Source of the DNA: Jaapia argillacea MUCL 33604 | Taxonomy: Eukaryota; Basidiomycota; Agaricomycetes; Jaapiales; Jaapiaceae | Length of the DNA stretch: 58,544 nt | Direction of reading: 5' to 3' | Assembly: GCA_000697665.1 (NCBI GenBank) | Contig: KL197741.1 | Location: 348,006-406,549, forward strand | Part shown: positions 1 through 13,310 of the stretch, one piece after another | Layout of the letters: each line of letters begins with the position of its first letter | Position numbering within the stretch: the stretch's first letter is position 1 | Translations under genes and position numbers: made by a program | The notes under the pieces: generated by a model | What the model was told of the DNA's origin: nothing | Seen by the model: the letters and a program-made list of their open reading frames with translations, nothing else | The model's database searches: none

Positions 1-2072
1 GCCCACTCATCATTGGTGAGGACATGATGGCAAGTGTGTCGGGACTTCCTGTGTTGTGAACGTATTCGGACTCGTATATTTCATTCGTATTTGTTTGTAT
101 TTTCACCGGACTTATTCGTTTTCGTATCGTTTCCCTTGTCTACGATACTTAGTACGATTTCTCTTTATCTTATCTCATCTTATCTTATCTCAGATCCTGT
201 ATAACATCTTATCTTATCTTATCTTATCCTGTACAGCCTCATACAGCCTTGTACAGCCCCACCATTGTTCTTAGTTTCATTGTTCTTCTTCATTGTACTT
301 CATCCATTGTCTCAAACCTTAACTCGTTCGCCATTGTATAAGTACATTGTCTCACTCGTTATTGTTCGTCGTACATTGTTCAACTCTTCATTGTTCCTGT
401 AGTATATAAGGACACCTAGCTACTTTGTATTCGGTAGCTTGTCCACTTGAACAATACAGCGCTTTAGTTGTATCCTTCAACCGGTTCGCTCCCTCATCGT
501 CATCCTCTACTCTTCAACATCGTAGCCTGAGTACTAGTTAGCAAGAAGTATCCAAACGACTTACAAGCCTTATTCGCTACCTTACGCTAACGCTAAAGGC
601 GCTCATAACATCCTGAGGACACTGAGAAATTTTTGGATTATGGGATTGAATGGGGCTGAACTGGATATTTGTAAAGCGGGGAGGATATCGGTGAATAGTA
701 GTCGGCGCCATTCGAAGATCCGGTCACGGATGCAAATGCAAACTGGAGTGTCATAATACCTATACCCCCATCTTTCAACCCATATCCATAGGATTACACT
801 GATGGGGGTTTGAAGATCACACTGGGATCCATCCAGGTCACAGATCTCATAGTATGGGGGATCTAGGGTGCACGAAAACGATGAGATGGTGGGCCGCCAC
901 ACTGGGGGAAAACGATTGATAAATATATCGTAATGTGGGTCTGGCTGATGAATCTCTTGATTTTGGATCATCCACTCAAGCATCGGAAGATACTCCGAGA
1001 CAGGGTGATCAAAGTTAAAGACGATTCCGTTGACAAGATTAACCCGGGCTTGATCATCAAGGCTGGACCACATCGCGGTGGAGCGTGATGCAAGAAGCAA
1101 AATGATTTGCCAGACGCGTGGTTGATTTTGGCGAACCTTTGGATCTAAAACCCATGGCAAGGGGCCATATGGAAGCCCTTTACGGCTGATTGCATTGAAT
1201 ACATCAGTTTTTGAATGGGCAGGTCACCTGTCAAATGCACATACACAGACCAGCACACATCACAACGAATCCACCCATCTTTGCCAGATGGAAAGAAAAG
1301 CTTGTCGTTACACAGCGAGATGAGGATGCGGTAGTCATGATAATTGTATAGCCAGGAGAAGAGGGATGCCCAAGATGATGCCGAGCTATCCCAGAACGAA
1401 CATGTGTGACCACTATCCGGAAGCATTTCGACGAATCCAGTGAGTGGTTGGATCGGGAGTCCCAGGGAGGGCAACAAATTGCCTGACGCGCAAATCCACT
1501 TGTTGATGCAGCTGGAAAAGTGGAATTTGAAGTGGAAGAGGTTATCGCACTGGGTAACAAAGGGTGAAATAAGAATCAGCCACGCAATGGCTGACGCTCG
1601 TGTCGGGGTATCGGCCTTCCAAATCCTCTCCTTCACCGAGGCAGGCCATAAATCGGAAACTCCACGGCCTGCCAGGCGATCGACACGACGTCTGTACTCC
1701 TTCTGAGCTTCTTTCCAGTCGTAATCTTCGAGCCGCCATCCATCCCCATCCCTCCGCAGGTTACTCCGAAGCCACTCCTCATCTCCGGGTCGCCAAAGAA
1801 TCCAGGTATCGGCAACCGAGCTGTGTCCTCGGATCATATTGTGCAAATGATGCCCTACTGCCCATATCCTCACGAAATTTTGACGGAGTGTATGGTAGAC
1901 GAATAGAAGTATGAGTGGGGGGTCTGAAGGATCGAAATTTGGGTCGGAAAGACACTTCAGGGGATCGTAGCTCGTATCGGCGGAGGAGTCTATTGCGATT
2001 CAACATCCAACAGTCAACTCGGAAGGAAAGTCGAGAGAAAGATGGATTCTCACCGAGAGTCGTGGATGACAT
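1..2072 (-). pseudogene. Kinase-linked family gene, copy 1, disrupted by an LTR
   Basis: Runs right to left and continues past the left window edge. Exon 1 is 2072-2054 (ATG at 2072), exon 2 is 1989-1245 and exon 3 starts at 1185. The introns are 64 and 59 bp with GT..AG ends and the phases agree. The protein matches the N-terminal region of the intact copies at 10566-13231 and 19333-22609, for example WRPGDEEWLRSNLR and DLWPASVKERIWKADTPTRA, then PWVLDPKVRQN in exon 3. At 610 the exon is interrupted by a solo LTR, and its frame meets a stop at 603-605 inside the LTR. Bases 1-51 resume the homology to copy 3. The kinase half, if still present, lies outside the window. Function of the N-terminal region is unknown; I do not recognise the fold. 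Confidence 0.8.
52..610 (+). mobile_element. Solo LTR of an LTR retrotransposon
   Basis: The 559-bp segment starts TGTTGTGAACG and ends GCTCATAACA, so it has TG..CA ends. It is flanked by a 5-bp target duplication TCCTG at 47-51 and 611-615. The flanks are continuous with each other when compared with kinase-family copy 3 near 21147. A TATA-like box (TATATAAGG) lies near 403-411, which sets the plus orientation. The left half has short direct repeats (CTTATCT, 170-225). No internal retroelement genes are present. The Ty3/gypsy family is a guess from the terminal bases. Confidence 0.88.
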
Positions 2073-2212
2073 GGTTCTCTGCTGGAATGAAGTTCAATCG
2101 TGAGTGTAAGTCAGGGCGAGCGGTGAGGGAAGGGCAGAGGTCGAAGCGTAGGTCGTCGCAGAGGGTGAGAGGGAAGATTGCTGTGTGGGAAGTGCCTGGC
2201 ACCTGCACTGAT

Positions 2213-2269
2213 CCACGAGGTAATTAGACACTGGGCGAAGCGCCCAAGCGCCTATCCATGACCTCGTGG
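2213..2269. promoter_or_regulatory. Nested hairpin upstream of kinase-family copy 1
   Basis: An inner inverted repeat GGGCG-AAG-CGCCC (2233-2245) sits inside an outer one, CCACGAGGT (2213-2221) and ACCTCGTGG (2261-2269). The inner stem starts about 160 bp upstream of the ATG at 2072. The same element recurs about 150-160 bp upstream of copies 3 and 4. A promoter role is inferred from conserved position only. Confidence 0.5.
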
Positions 2270-2279
2270 GTAGCGGCAC

Positions 2280-5200
2280 TTCCAGCGCCTAGCTCAAATT
2301 CTTCGTGATAGTTGGTGATGGTATCCTAACTGCGCATCCTCCGAAAGTATTTACACAATCTAAACTTAGATTACGGAGATCTGAACTGAGATGGGAGAAA
2401 ACTCTGAGACGGTCAGTGACGGGAGCGTGAAGAGATCGACAACAGATAACTTACCTGGATCGATTAAATGCCAGTCTTCCCATCTTCGGTCTATCTTTGG
2501 CGATAGCCTCCAAATTTCCTGGAGCTGACTTCGCTCTATACATTAACTTCTGCCCGGACTGGATATGGTTGGTAACAAGGATTAAATCCGTCCTCGTGAA
2601 GGTTGACATGGTCGGATGAGTGGATGGTACCCACCGTAGAGGTCCGGAGGTTAAAAAGCGAGGCCGGTGGGCATTGTTGACCCATATCGACGAAACGGAA
2701 ACCGAGAATGGGATAAAAAGTTTTAGAACATGGGATATATTTTCGATTGCAAGTAAATTTTGGAGCCCTTGCATATCGGAAGGTCCGGTAACGAGTTTCG
2801 TTTGTGACGCGATGAAGGGGCGAACGACGTTTGTATGCGGTGGGGAACGAGAACGAGAGGTGAATTAGTCAGGGGGTGTCTGTTGTTTTTCATTGCGTCA
2901 ACACCGACGATCTCAATCGGGCGGGCTGAAGTAAGCGGCAAAAGTAAAGTCAATGCGCGGAGAGAAGGAGATACGGGAATATAGACGTACGTACTTGATG
3001 TGTCGAGGGACCTCCGTCGAGACAAGTCCACTGTCATGACATTCTTTCGTCTGTAGGGTGAGCTCGCCGTAGACTTGAAGACCGATGCCGAAATGTGTTT
3101 CCGTTCCATTCCGCAGGGTGGATGGGAGAGGACTTTGAGATGGAGGTGAGAGATGAAGTTACGCTCGGTTAGCATTGGTGGCGAGAGCATGTTTGGATGG
3201 GGCAGATGGCAGAGAGTAGGAGTTCGGATTTCCGTTGATGGAACGTTCGGTTACGTGGGGGAGAAAATCCAGAACGGTTTGTGAGAGAAGAAAAGAAGGG
3301 TTTTGAGACAGAAGGGCTTGAGAGGGTCTAAAAGTATCGTTTCGGTGTCAACCAACCAGACATCATCACCAAACCAGACAAGGCACCTCTCCCAACAGCG
3401 CACCCCATTGTCAGGGCATGAGTTCAGCTCGCTGGCGATCATACGACCCCCGCAAATCGTACCTCTACTTCCCCACTTCGATCTGCCCAAAAACCTAGAA
3501 CTCAATCCGCTATCACCTACACCTCGATACCAGTCCCCGAACCTCGATCTGCTAATCCATGCTCCCATACTGTAACACCAAGCCTCAATGCCCACCTCAC
3601 ACTCGATCCTCGACACAAAACCCACGCCTCGGCCATGAACGCCCAGCACTTCGATCTTCGAACCCTCCACCTCAGGATTTATCATTCAAACGACCAACCC
3701 AATCCTACAACCCGACCTTCTCGTCTCGTTCCTCCACTCATGAAGCTTGAAGGATGGACAAGCGGGAGTTGCGAGATGGTATCGCGTTCGAGGGTTGGGG
3801 GGTTAGGACTGTTGTTTCCGAGCCTCCGCTGAGAGCGAGGTGGAATTTGTGAATGTGGAAAGTGGGAGGGGTCTGACTACGATATGAGGGTAAAATCGGG
3901 CGTTGTAAATGATGAGGTGATGGTGTGAAGGTTTGGTTTTGGATTGAACGGGGTGGTCGGGGTTTGACGCAGGAAGGACCGATGCGAGTTTGGGTGCATA
4001 GTTTGTTTGGATGAGAGGCTGATAGGATTCAGGGTGAGGAGCTGAGAGGCATCTTCGAAGTGTTGAAATGAGACCAGGGGATGAGCGGCTCACTGGAAGT
4101 GGCAGTGTTTGCGAATCGCTGCGTTTGGTTTCAACACAATAATGTCAAAGCCAGAGTACTTGATCGTCGCAATATGACTGACCTTGTCCAATGTTCAACT
4201 TATGACACGTTGCATACCGCAGCGACTTCGCCTCGTATCCGAGGACCTTGACAAGTCGTAGATATCACCTCGCTAGTTTCACCTCCTCCCGGTCCACTTT
4301 GCCTAAGAGGGAAACATTCGTGGCCAGGATAAAATGGGCTTGAATCGTCCCTACGAGAATATGGACGAACAATGGTAGTGAACATTTGGAATTTGGCAGT
4401 TGAGTGACTCCGGGTCGATTTGTATTCAGAAGGAGGGTGCAAAGTGTCGGCGCGTAAAAGAGAAACGCTCCACGACTTCACTGTCGTCTTCACGAGGTCA
4501 GTGAACGACCTTCAAGACTCGGGATGGGAGGAGATCGGGGCATGGACAACACGACATTACATCACGGATGAACGTCGGATTGTCGAGATGTCTTTATCTT
4601 TCCTCCTCTGTCGTCTGTTTTCTCGGTTTAGTTGCAACACTCTGGGGTCGCAGGACAGGCGCCGTTTCCCATCATCCTGGTGCAAATTCTCTGCCTGTGA
4701 TTGGCCATTGCGATTCTCTGCTTCCCAACAAAGCACTCTCCAATCACATGTGACGCTCCAAACCCCACTGCGCCGACCATACGACATCCAGAATCCAGAT
4801 ACTATAGCTGGTTCTGAGATCCACGGATCGGTATGTCATGTGAACCTCAACGTTATATTTTCCCCAAAGTGCCGTGTCTTCCGCAAGCTGCCCGTTCTTG
4901 GGACTCAAGCGAGTTCCATTGGAATCTCGTTCTGAAAGGCTGCCAGGCTAGAGCCGCCTCCTCTTCGAATCATCTCAACAATATATCGTCCCGAGATTCG
5001 CGCAACAGATCGACACAAGTTCTGTGGGGCACAACTCCATTCTTTCGATTCACAACTTCCGCTCTCGTCTGAGCTAATTGGCAGAGATTTCGAGATGGGA
5101 AGAGGATCCCGAGGGAGTTATGGATGGATGGAGTGGGCTAGGTCGCGCTTGGTCTGTTTTCAGTGGGTACGATACTCGTATATCTGGCAAACTGGCATTG

Positions 5201-8200
5201 GGACCACTCGTATGTCCCTTTTCCTCCTCTGTTAATCAGATTCGTACCGATTGAGCTGTCATTTTCAATTGGACCAGTATTTCGAGTATCCATCCATGTT
5301 CTCCATCCAATGTCTCTTTAAATTTCCAATCGCGTAACCATCATTCCCCTTGTCCAAAATCGACTCGTGTCATCCTACTCGATCTCTGATGGCGAAATCA
5401 GCCCCCCGATGTCGAAGTCTTCCTATTCCGGATCCCTCGCGGCCTCGATGTCAGTCAATTTTCGATAGAAGCCCTAACCACCGCTCACTTCACGCAAGGA
5501 ATATCCATCCTTCACTTCATCGCCTGTTTCTCCGTTCATGTTGCCACGTATCCTTCAAGTTCCGTCTGCATCATCGTCCACCTATCAAACAAATCTGACC
5601 CACATACTGCCCTCGGACTGGAGAGGCCAGAGTACTCGTGCTTCAGAGTGAAATAGCGCTGGCCATTGTTGGGGAGTCGAGTCGAGTCGGTAGTAGAGGA
5701 GAAGGGTCTTGAGCAGAAGAAACTATCTGTGATTGGCTCATTCGGGCATTGTTTTAGTTTGCCACGAGATACAGACCTTGAGGAGTGGCTGGATGTACGG
5801 GAAGAACAAGCCGGTTCCCGTCACCCCCCCGCCAGCCAAATTGCAGCATTCCCTCTGGTCAGCTCACAGCATATCCCTCCATTCAACCTTCCTCTCCCGA
5901 GTTCCCAACACTGCGTATTCCTCCCCTCACATTTCCGCACTTCTCACTGGTCGTACCACCGCCTGTCCCTTCAACCGTTCCATCACATGCTCACGTTCCT
6001 CCCTCCACATCCCCGTATATCCTTCCACTCATACTCCAGGATTTCTTTCACACAACTGCTCTCGCTCGGTTTACATCACCGAATACTGTCCCATCGTTCG
6101 CATCGCCATATATCCTTTCGTCAATATCGCCCCATTTCCACCTTTCAAATTGTCGCATATCTTTCATTCAATCCTCATACTCGCCTTGCGCTAGTTCGAG
6201 ATTGGAAACGCTAGTCGAGAGTATGGGTTTGGATAAACCTTGGGGGTTCCAGCCGAGTGTCCCTCTGTTCACATCGGCGCAAGGATGATCTCGCACTGCG
6301 CTGATCATGAGGTCTGGAAGGATAGTGGGCGGGTCGAGAGTTCGGTTCTGTTGAGGGAATGGGAAAGAGTCTTGGGTTGGGAAATGATCTGTTATCGAGA
6401 CTCCTCGGCAGTCGTCGAGAACCCAATGGGAAATTTGGTTGTCTACGAGTGGCAGGAAGGGGCGGGGGAGAGGGGCTGGCTTTTCCGACTCTATCCTACC
6501 GTTCGCACCACTCTGTCGACACCACCGCATATACTTCCGCTCGCACCGGCATACATCCCTTCGCTCACGTTACCGCATATCTATCGATCTTGGAATCGGT
6601 TCACGGTCTCGAGAACGAGAAGGTTGGACGACAGGGTTTGTGTAGTGGATTTGTGCCGGTCCTTACCTCAAGGATTCGAGTTGAGGAGGGAGAAGGGAGA
6701 GGACTTGGGACATGTGTTGGTAGAGTCTCGTCCGCCTCCTAGCTTGGTGAGAGGGATGGAGCTTTAGGGGTAGCAGGGTGGGTGTGGGGGATGGGTGCTG
6801 ACGCTCCCATATGCTTGGGATAGCTCCCTCACATATCCCTCTTTTCACATCACCCATTCCCGGTATTTGATTCACCACATATCCTCCGTTCGCGACGTCG
6901 CACGTCCCTCAGTTGACATCACCACGTATGACTCTGTCGAAGAATTCCCTCCACCCGGTTCCATTTCTTCATTCCATTGGATCTCTTACATTCGGACGCT
7001 GCGTATCCCTGCATTCACCTCGCTGCATATCTCACTGGCAAACGCCACCACATATCCCGGTGTTCTCACCGTCGCAATTTCCTTCAAGTTGGGGTTCTCG
7101 TTGTCGTATATCTCTCCATTCGCAGCCCCGCATCTGAACCCGAGGATGCATGAGAGTTTGGGTAAATGATTTGTGCTTTGGACTTACCAACCTTGGAGTA
7201 CGTCCCTTTCCCTCTCTATCTATCAGATGTCGAACTCACCGAAATCTCGTCTTCAGGCGGATTGTCACATCACATTCTCGACTCCCTAACCCGTTCACCT
7301 CGTACTCGATCCTTGATTCTCGATACAGATCACACATCTTGATCCTGTATGCCCAACACCTCAACATTTCGAACCCCTACTTCGCGCTCAATTCATCAAA
7401 CCCCAGCTCAATCTTCTCGTCTCGTTTCCCTCCACTCGTGAAGGAAGAATGGGAGGGTGTTATGCAATGGTACCGCAGTCCAAGTTTTTGGGCGTTACAC
7501 TGTCATATTCGACAAGAGCGGTTGAGTGTGGTGTCTTGGTGTTGACTTGAGTGCTGTATATGATGGGGCGCAGGCGTGCAGTGTGGCGGAGGTTGGGCTT
7601 TGGGTGGGATGGGTTGATCGGTGTTTGGGTGGGGTGAATTTGAGTTTCTGGATGGCTCTGATAAGGACCTGATATGAATTAGGGTGAGGGGCGTATTCGA
7701 CTGTTTGAACTGTGAAGGGACGGAGTAACCAACTCGAAGTCAACCACTGCATAGGGTTTCACTAAATTTGTCTTGCTCGACGAATATCCGACTACATCCA
7801 AGTCTGGCCTCCGCGAACTCAACGACAAGCCATGGCAAATCACGTTACTTATGTCGTCAAACCAACCCCATTCTCCTCTGTCTGAGGGTCGTGCGGACGG
7901 CCCTTCCTTCTGAAATGCTGGACCGTTCATCTGTCCAATAACCCGCCATACCCTCTCTTAGCTAGGATTTACCTCACACGTGGCCCTAGCCCCTCCGACG
8001 TCGATGAGAAACTAATCCGATCCAATATTTTCTCTTTTGTCTGGTCCTCGTTGAATTCATCTGTTTCGAGAGGAAACATACAGAGAACCGGGACGAGGCA
8101 AACAACTCCGCCGACGTGGAAGTTGTCCTTAGTGGAGAACGTGTGACATGAGGAGTTCCTTGAGATACTGCCATGTCAAAATGGCCTTGGCTACTCCTCG

Positions 8201-8900
8201 GTGGAATGGAGAGGGGGAGATATAAGGCGCAGAAGAGTTCGGTTGGAAATCAACGAGATTTGACGATCTTCAAGAACAGAATCAGCAGACAGAATCATAA
8301 TGAGGAGGACCTGGAGAGATTGACAAATCGACTTGGAAGTTGCCAGCCAGTAGTGACTAGCGTCTCAGTGCTAGCGCATCAAACAGCGCAATTGCAGGTA
8401 TCTTGTCTATGGCGCCTAACGTTGATCCTGCTGTCACTGGCCGACTTTTGACAGGTTCGTAGTTTGGACTTGTATCGGTACGTCTTGATTCGCAGCGACC
8501 TCCGCATATAACTGTCAGACCTTGCTCATAACCACACCAAATCCTTGATTTTCAGCCCTCAACATTCAACGTCAACCACAACCTCGCCGTCCGACTTTAG
8601 CCCTGCGAACCCCGAACGCACGGCGCTGACCATTCCAAAATCACTCGACAAAAGGCCACCGCCTCTGCCAGCGAAATCTTTGCCTCGACCGACATCTCCA
8701 AATCATTCTCTCAGACCTGCTCTCCCCCTCCTCGCTCCTCGCTCCTCGCTCCCTGGCCCTCTCGCTCCGAGACCGTCACGTCCATGATCTATGGGTTGTC
8801 CCGTTACTCGGAAAGAAGAGGGTGAAGTCTCGGGCGTTGGCTTTCCGCCGTCGTGGAATTGGAGATCGGGTGTATGAAATAATTTCTCTCCAAGTTAGTA
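2280..8900. repeat. Degenerate subtelomeric repeat unit, copy 1
   Basis: Non-coding stretch upstream of kinase copy 1. It aligns by eye with 14608-18960 and 22860-31100. Shared landmarks include the track around 4140-4340 (CGCAGCGACTTCGCCTCGTA at 4219) also seen at 16190-16310 and 28377-28500, and a segment at 7975-8110 resembling 30980-31100. It is the most diverged of the copies. Open frames here are short, not conserved between copies, and mostly lack splice logic, so I call no gene. Intron-like GTACGTCCCTT...CAG strings recur in it. Confidence 0.6.
5860..7140. repeat. Degenerate minisatellite, about 27-bp spacing
   Basis: Variants of CGCATATCCCTCCGTTC recur many times, for example near 5868, 6010, 6157, 6526, 6578, 6877, 7000, 7027, 7056 and 7105. 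Where units are adjacent (6526 to 6578, 7000 to 7056) the spacing is about 24-28 bp. A similar cluster lies at 18715-18870. The three forward frames all stay open for long stretches because the motif is poor in stops, which explains the overlapping open frames here. Confidence 0.45.
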
Positions 8901-10565
8901 CGTAACAACCCTTTCTATTACTTGCAGTGCACTTGCTGAACGTTCTGTTTCGTCACTATTTCGCTCATTGCATCCGTCCACTGACGTTCGTGTCTGCACC
9001 CACCGACCTATCACGTCGAATCTCCCAGTGTTGCCTCCTTTTTCTGGGTCACAGAGTGTTTGAATCTATGACATCTCCGCCCTCGCTCATCGCACAGACC
9101 TCGTCATCCGGGTAGCACTATTCATGCCCATCACGGCCCAATGGAAGAATACTCCCAGGATGTAGTGCGTTGGATCTTGGGGGCGATTGCGATGGTGGGG
9201 TGGGAGGCAGGAACGCCAACCTCAGGGCCTGTGCTGCGATGGATAGGGTATTGGACTGGAGGTCGGAGCTCAGGATTCGACCTCGAGAGTTCGGATTTTT
9301 TGTCCAAAGGGTGGGCTGGCATCCTCGGTTTGCAGTACGTCCATAAGTTCCTGCTCGTCTCACATATCTTGATATGAACACACCGTACAGAATTTTCTTC
9401 GCGGATCACTCCATCATCCCGCATATACCCACTTCAGCCTTCCACAACGTCATGTTATTACTCCGGGAGCCATTTCAATCCGATATTCCTCGTCCACCAA
9501 AGACAGATGGTACCCATATTCCAATACCCACGTTTCCCACTTCTTCTCACACCCACCGGCGCCAGAAGCGATCGTCATCCACCGACATGGCGAAATCTCG
9601 TCCGCCATCAGTGTATGCCACGTTGCTTCTGCATGTCAAGGAGATGTTACGCTCCTGTTATGCGGTATGGAGATCACTACCACAGCCCTGTTTCAGCGCC
9701 GCACGGAGAGAATGGGAGGTGGCGATAGGTTAGGAGACGGATATCTCTGAGTTACGAAGGTAGAACGTCGGCAGTGGATGTCTTTCGTATGGAAGGCATT
9801 TGCACGTCTCCGATGATCAAGCTCAATCTCAGCCTGCCCTCTCCGAGCATCCTAGTACCTTCGCTGCCGAAGTGTCAGGCACCGCTTTGCCCCAGTCCTG
9901 GTCAGTCATCCATTCGAACCCTTGGTTTCGTTTCGTGTCTCTAACTCTCTGGATTACACTCAGGGTGTCGGAGCTCGACTTTGGGTCTTCTCCCCTTGAG
10001 CAGCTCCTTCACAAACCAGAAATTCGACCCTGATCGCACTATGCTTACAGGCAACAGTCGGCTCTTCAATTTTCGTCCATTCCAAGCTTCCCATCGCACT
10101 GGATTTGTTGAGACTTGCGCTCTACCCGTCGTTTGGATCCACCCTTACCTCACGTAATCCCCCATGGACATGGGATTGTGTATCCTCTCGGAATCGACAT
10201 TCGACATCCGATGGTGAGCTCTTGCGATTCTCTTGGAAGTACCAATAACTCATCGGGGTGTTTCAAGTCGATGGTCACCGTGAGGATCCAGGAATAGATA
10301 TATACGAGTTGGACTACAGTGGCGGTATGAAAGGACAATGTATCAAAGTACCAAATGATGCAGCTGCGACAATTTGGAGTCCAATATATAGCCGCCGTCG
10401 TCGATGTTACACCCACCAATCAAGTTGAGTGATTGAGACGTCATACCAAAAGAACTACCCTGAGCTTGTTGTAAAATCGAGCACTCTCGCTCCCTCCGCA
10501 ACGCGATGTTCCACCACCATCAGGTATATCCAAACTTCTGATGTCTGAACTCGTTGCAGTATACT
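8901..10565. other. Gene-poor spacer
   Basis: Between repeat copy 1 and the end of kinase copy 2. Only short open frames are present, with no family motifs and no convincing splice chain. I see nothing identifiable. Confidence 0.5.
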
Positions 10566-13231
10566 TCAAAATTCCCGAGGGCGATGTCGAGGTCGAGGAT
10601 CAGCACTGGATGGACTGTCGTCCCGATGGCGCTTCAACCTTCCTGGAGGGTGTGACGGAGAATCCGCCTCGTGTTCAGCCGAGTCGCTGTGCTCGTTATC
10701 GCTTGGGTTGACCTGTTCGTCATCGCTCGAGTCGTCCTGTTGCGTGGACGAATCGCTTTCGAGTACGTTGGCGATAAATGTCGGTCCACTGGACTGCTGA
10801 CTCGGGACTGATTTAATAGTCAGACGAAACTCCTCCAGGATACCCTTCGCTGTGGGACGAGTGTCCGGTGTCGTGCGCCAGCACTTTTCCGCTATGTTCC
10901 GCATCTTGGGTGGCAGCTCTTTCCCAGGAGGTGTTTGTGGATGCTCCCCGGCCAGGATCCTGTGTACAACAGCCCCCTCAGATGTGAAATTATAGAATGG
11001 TAGCAATCCTGTATGGAGCTAAACAGGTGTTATCATGAGCTTCCCAACGGCAAGAGTCTGGGAGAAGGGGTCGACAAACCTCAATACAGACACATCCATA
11101 TGCAAAGATGTCGGTGGCGCACGTTCGGCGTGTCCCAACCATCCCAAAGCTTTCGGGGAGCAACAGCTCAGGTGCCATCCATCTCGTCGATCCAGCCTCA
11201 CCCCTGGTGGCCGTGTACGCTCCCTTAGTCGCCTCGGCAAACACGGCAAGGCCAAAGTCGGCGAGTTGGCAATGGCCTCGATCATTCATAAGAATATTCG
11301 CCTGGAGGTGGTCAGCTAACAAGTATGTCATGATAATAAAGCTGTACTTACTCCTCGAAGATCTCCGTGGACAACATTTTCACCGTGCAAATAGGCAAGA
11401 CCTGATGCCACTTGATTAAGCTGGACATGAGGTTAGTATTCGTCGACGAGAAGTTCGGTACCAACTCAACAATCAGATCAATCTCATTTGCTGTGAGATT
11501 TTTTTCCGAACAATATTCCACGACGGTGCCACAATCCATGTAGGGTGATACCATGCAGATGTAGGGAGGTTCGAAGAGTTTGTCGTCGACACCCAGACAA
11601 GGAAGAACATATCTATGCCATAGCCCTCTCCAGATGAGGGCCTCACGACACAGCATCTATGGAATCCACATGAAATGTAAGTACCAAAAGTGCTCGATGA
11701 CGAAAACTTCTCACCTGCTTTATGTCCTCTCGTTTGCGCAACGGAATAATATGAAGACGTAACCGCTTTATAGCAACTTTTCTCCCTGCCCAGAATCCGG
11801 CAAAAATATCGGCAAACCCACCGCCAGCAACGAGTCCCCCACCCTTCAGCGATACACCTCGAAGAAAGATGGAGGTAGGCAGAAGTTCAGATTCCTTGGA
11901 GAGCTTTACAACTAGACGATGGACGGTAGATTTGTAGGTGGATTGATCTTGTTGAGCAATTGTTTCAGCAGCATCCGCTCCATCTCTTGCCCATGAGCGC
12001 CGGGGGCGATCCAGGAACTGAAAGAACATTGGTATGAGGAAAGCACAGAAGAGGACGAGAGACTCACGCGCTGCAATAGATCCAGAAGCCACTGCTGGTG
12101 GTCATTTCTGTCCTCGCGATGTTGTGTAATCCAATTTGAATCACAGAGCGAATCTACTACATCCTGGAGCATGGACAGCATCTCGGGTTTGCCCTCATCA
12201 ACCAGTCCGTCAGGATCTGCACTTTGGCGCAGCATACTGTATTCGATATCTCGAACTTCATGATGGGTATGATGATTATATCCAGAGTCTTGGCTGAGAT
12301 CTACTGGTCCAGTGAGGGTCGGGGACAGCTGGATCCTTGGTAGCTGGGATAGAGACGGAGAGTTGTAGGTAATCGTCTCTCCAGTTCCGTCGTAGACACG
12401 CCTGCTCTCAGGGGCCAATATCTTCCGAGGGCTGGAAGGCCCATGACGGCTAATCATCCAATTCAGTCTAGGAGCGTTTTAAAGGAACAATTGTACTCAC
12501 ATAGATCGGCACACTTTACAAGGATCATAGACCGAGCCTAATGGAAGGAACTCTTCGTTGTCACACAGCGCGACGAGGACGTGGTAGTCGTGATAATTAT
12601 ATAGCCAGGAGAATAGGGTGGCCCAAGATGAGGCTGAGCGATGCCAGAACGAGCATGTGTGGTCACTATCGGGAAGCGTTTCGACGAATTCAGTGAAGGG
12701 CTGGATCGGAAGTACCAGGGAGTCCAACAAATTGCCTGACGCCTGGATCCACATGTTGATGCAGTAGGAAAAGTCGGATCTGAAGCGTTTCCGGTGGGTA
12801 ACAAAGGGTGAAATAAGAATCAGCCACGCAATGGCTGACGCTCGTGTGGGCGCATCGGCTTTCCAAATCCTCCCCTTCACTGAGGCAGGCCATAAATCAG
12901 GAACTCCACCGCCTGCCAGGCGATCGACACGTCGTCTGTACCCCTTCCGAGCCTCTTCACAGTCGGCATGATCGGGCAGCCAACCATCCCCATCCTTCCG
13001 CAGGTTACTCCGAAGCCACTCCTCATCTCCAGGTCGCCAAAGAGTCCATATATCGGCAACAGAGTCGTGACCTTGGATCATATTGCCCAAGCTCCGTGCA
13101 GCATACTCTCTGTGATCTGCATAGATCGAATGGTAGACGAATAGAAGTGTGACTGGGAGGTCTGAAGCTTCGAAAATCGGTTTGGAAAGGCACTCCAGGG
13201 GATCGTAGCTCGCATCAGCGGAGTGATCCAT
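10566..13231 (-). CDS. Protein kinase (TKL-like) with uncharacterised N-terminal region, copy 2
   Basis: Seven coding exons: 13231-12501, 12449-12068, 12017-11715, 11656-11471, 11420-11352, 11301-11080, 11018-10566, with introns of 50-61 bp. They sum to 2,346 nt (781 residues). Residues 1 to about 240 are the family's N-terminal region, with no fold I recognise. About 184 codons present in copy 3's middle exon are missing here. The kinase domain begins near residue 400: glycine loop GGGFADIF, VAIK lysine, alpha-C glutamate in REALIW, catalytic loop HGDLRGANIL, DFG, then RWMAPELL. All catalytic residues are present, so activity is likely. The C-terminal tail is acidic and Ser/Pro-rich. The start is unusual: the older first exon (ATG at 13310, 13310-13292) survives, but the acceptor has changed from TAG to TGG. 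This creates an ATG at 13231 that is in frame. Substrate and pathway are unknown. Confidence 0.82.
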
Positions 13232-13291
13232 TTCGATTCAACATTCAAAAATCAACTCAAAAGGAAAGTCAAGAGGAAGATGGAGTCTCAC

Positions 13292-13310
13292 CTAGAGTCG
13301 TGGAGGACAT
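13292..13310 (-). other. Relic first exon of kinase copy 2
   Basis: The 19-nt sequence encodes MSSTTL plus one base and keeps its GTGAGA donor, matching exon 1 of copies 1, 3 and 4. The acceptor that should follow, just before 13231, reads TGG instead of TAG, so normal splicing appears lost. Confidence 0.6.

Noticed and set aside
5666-6288. Three long overlapping plus-strand open frames
   Set aside because: They arise from a stop-poor, C/T-rich minisatellite. They have no motifs and are not conserved in the other repeat copies.
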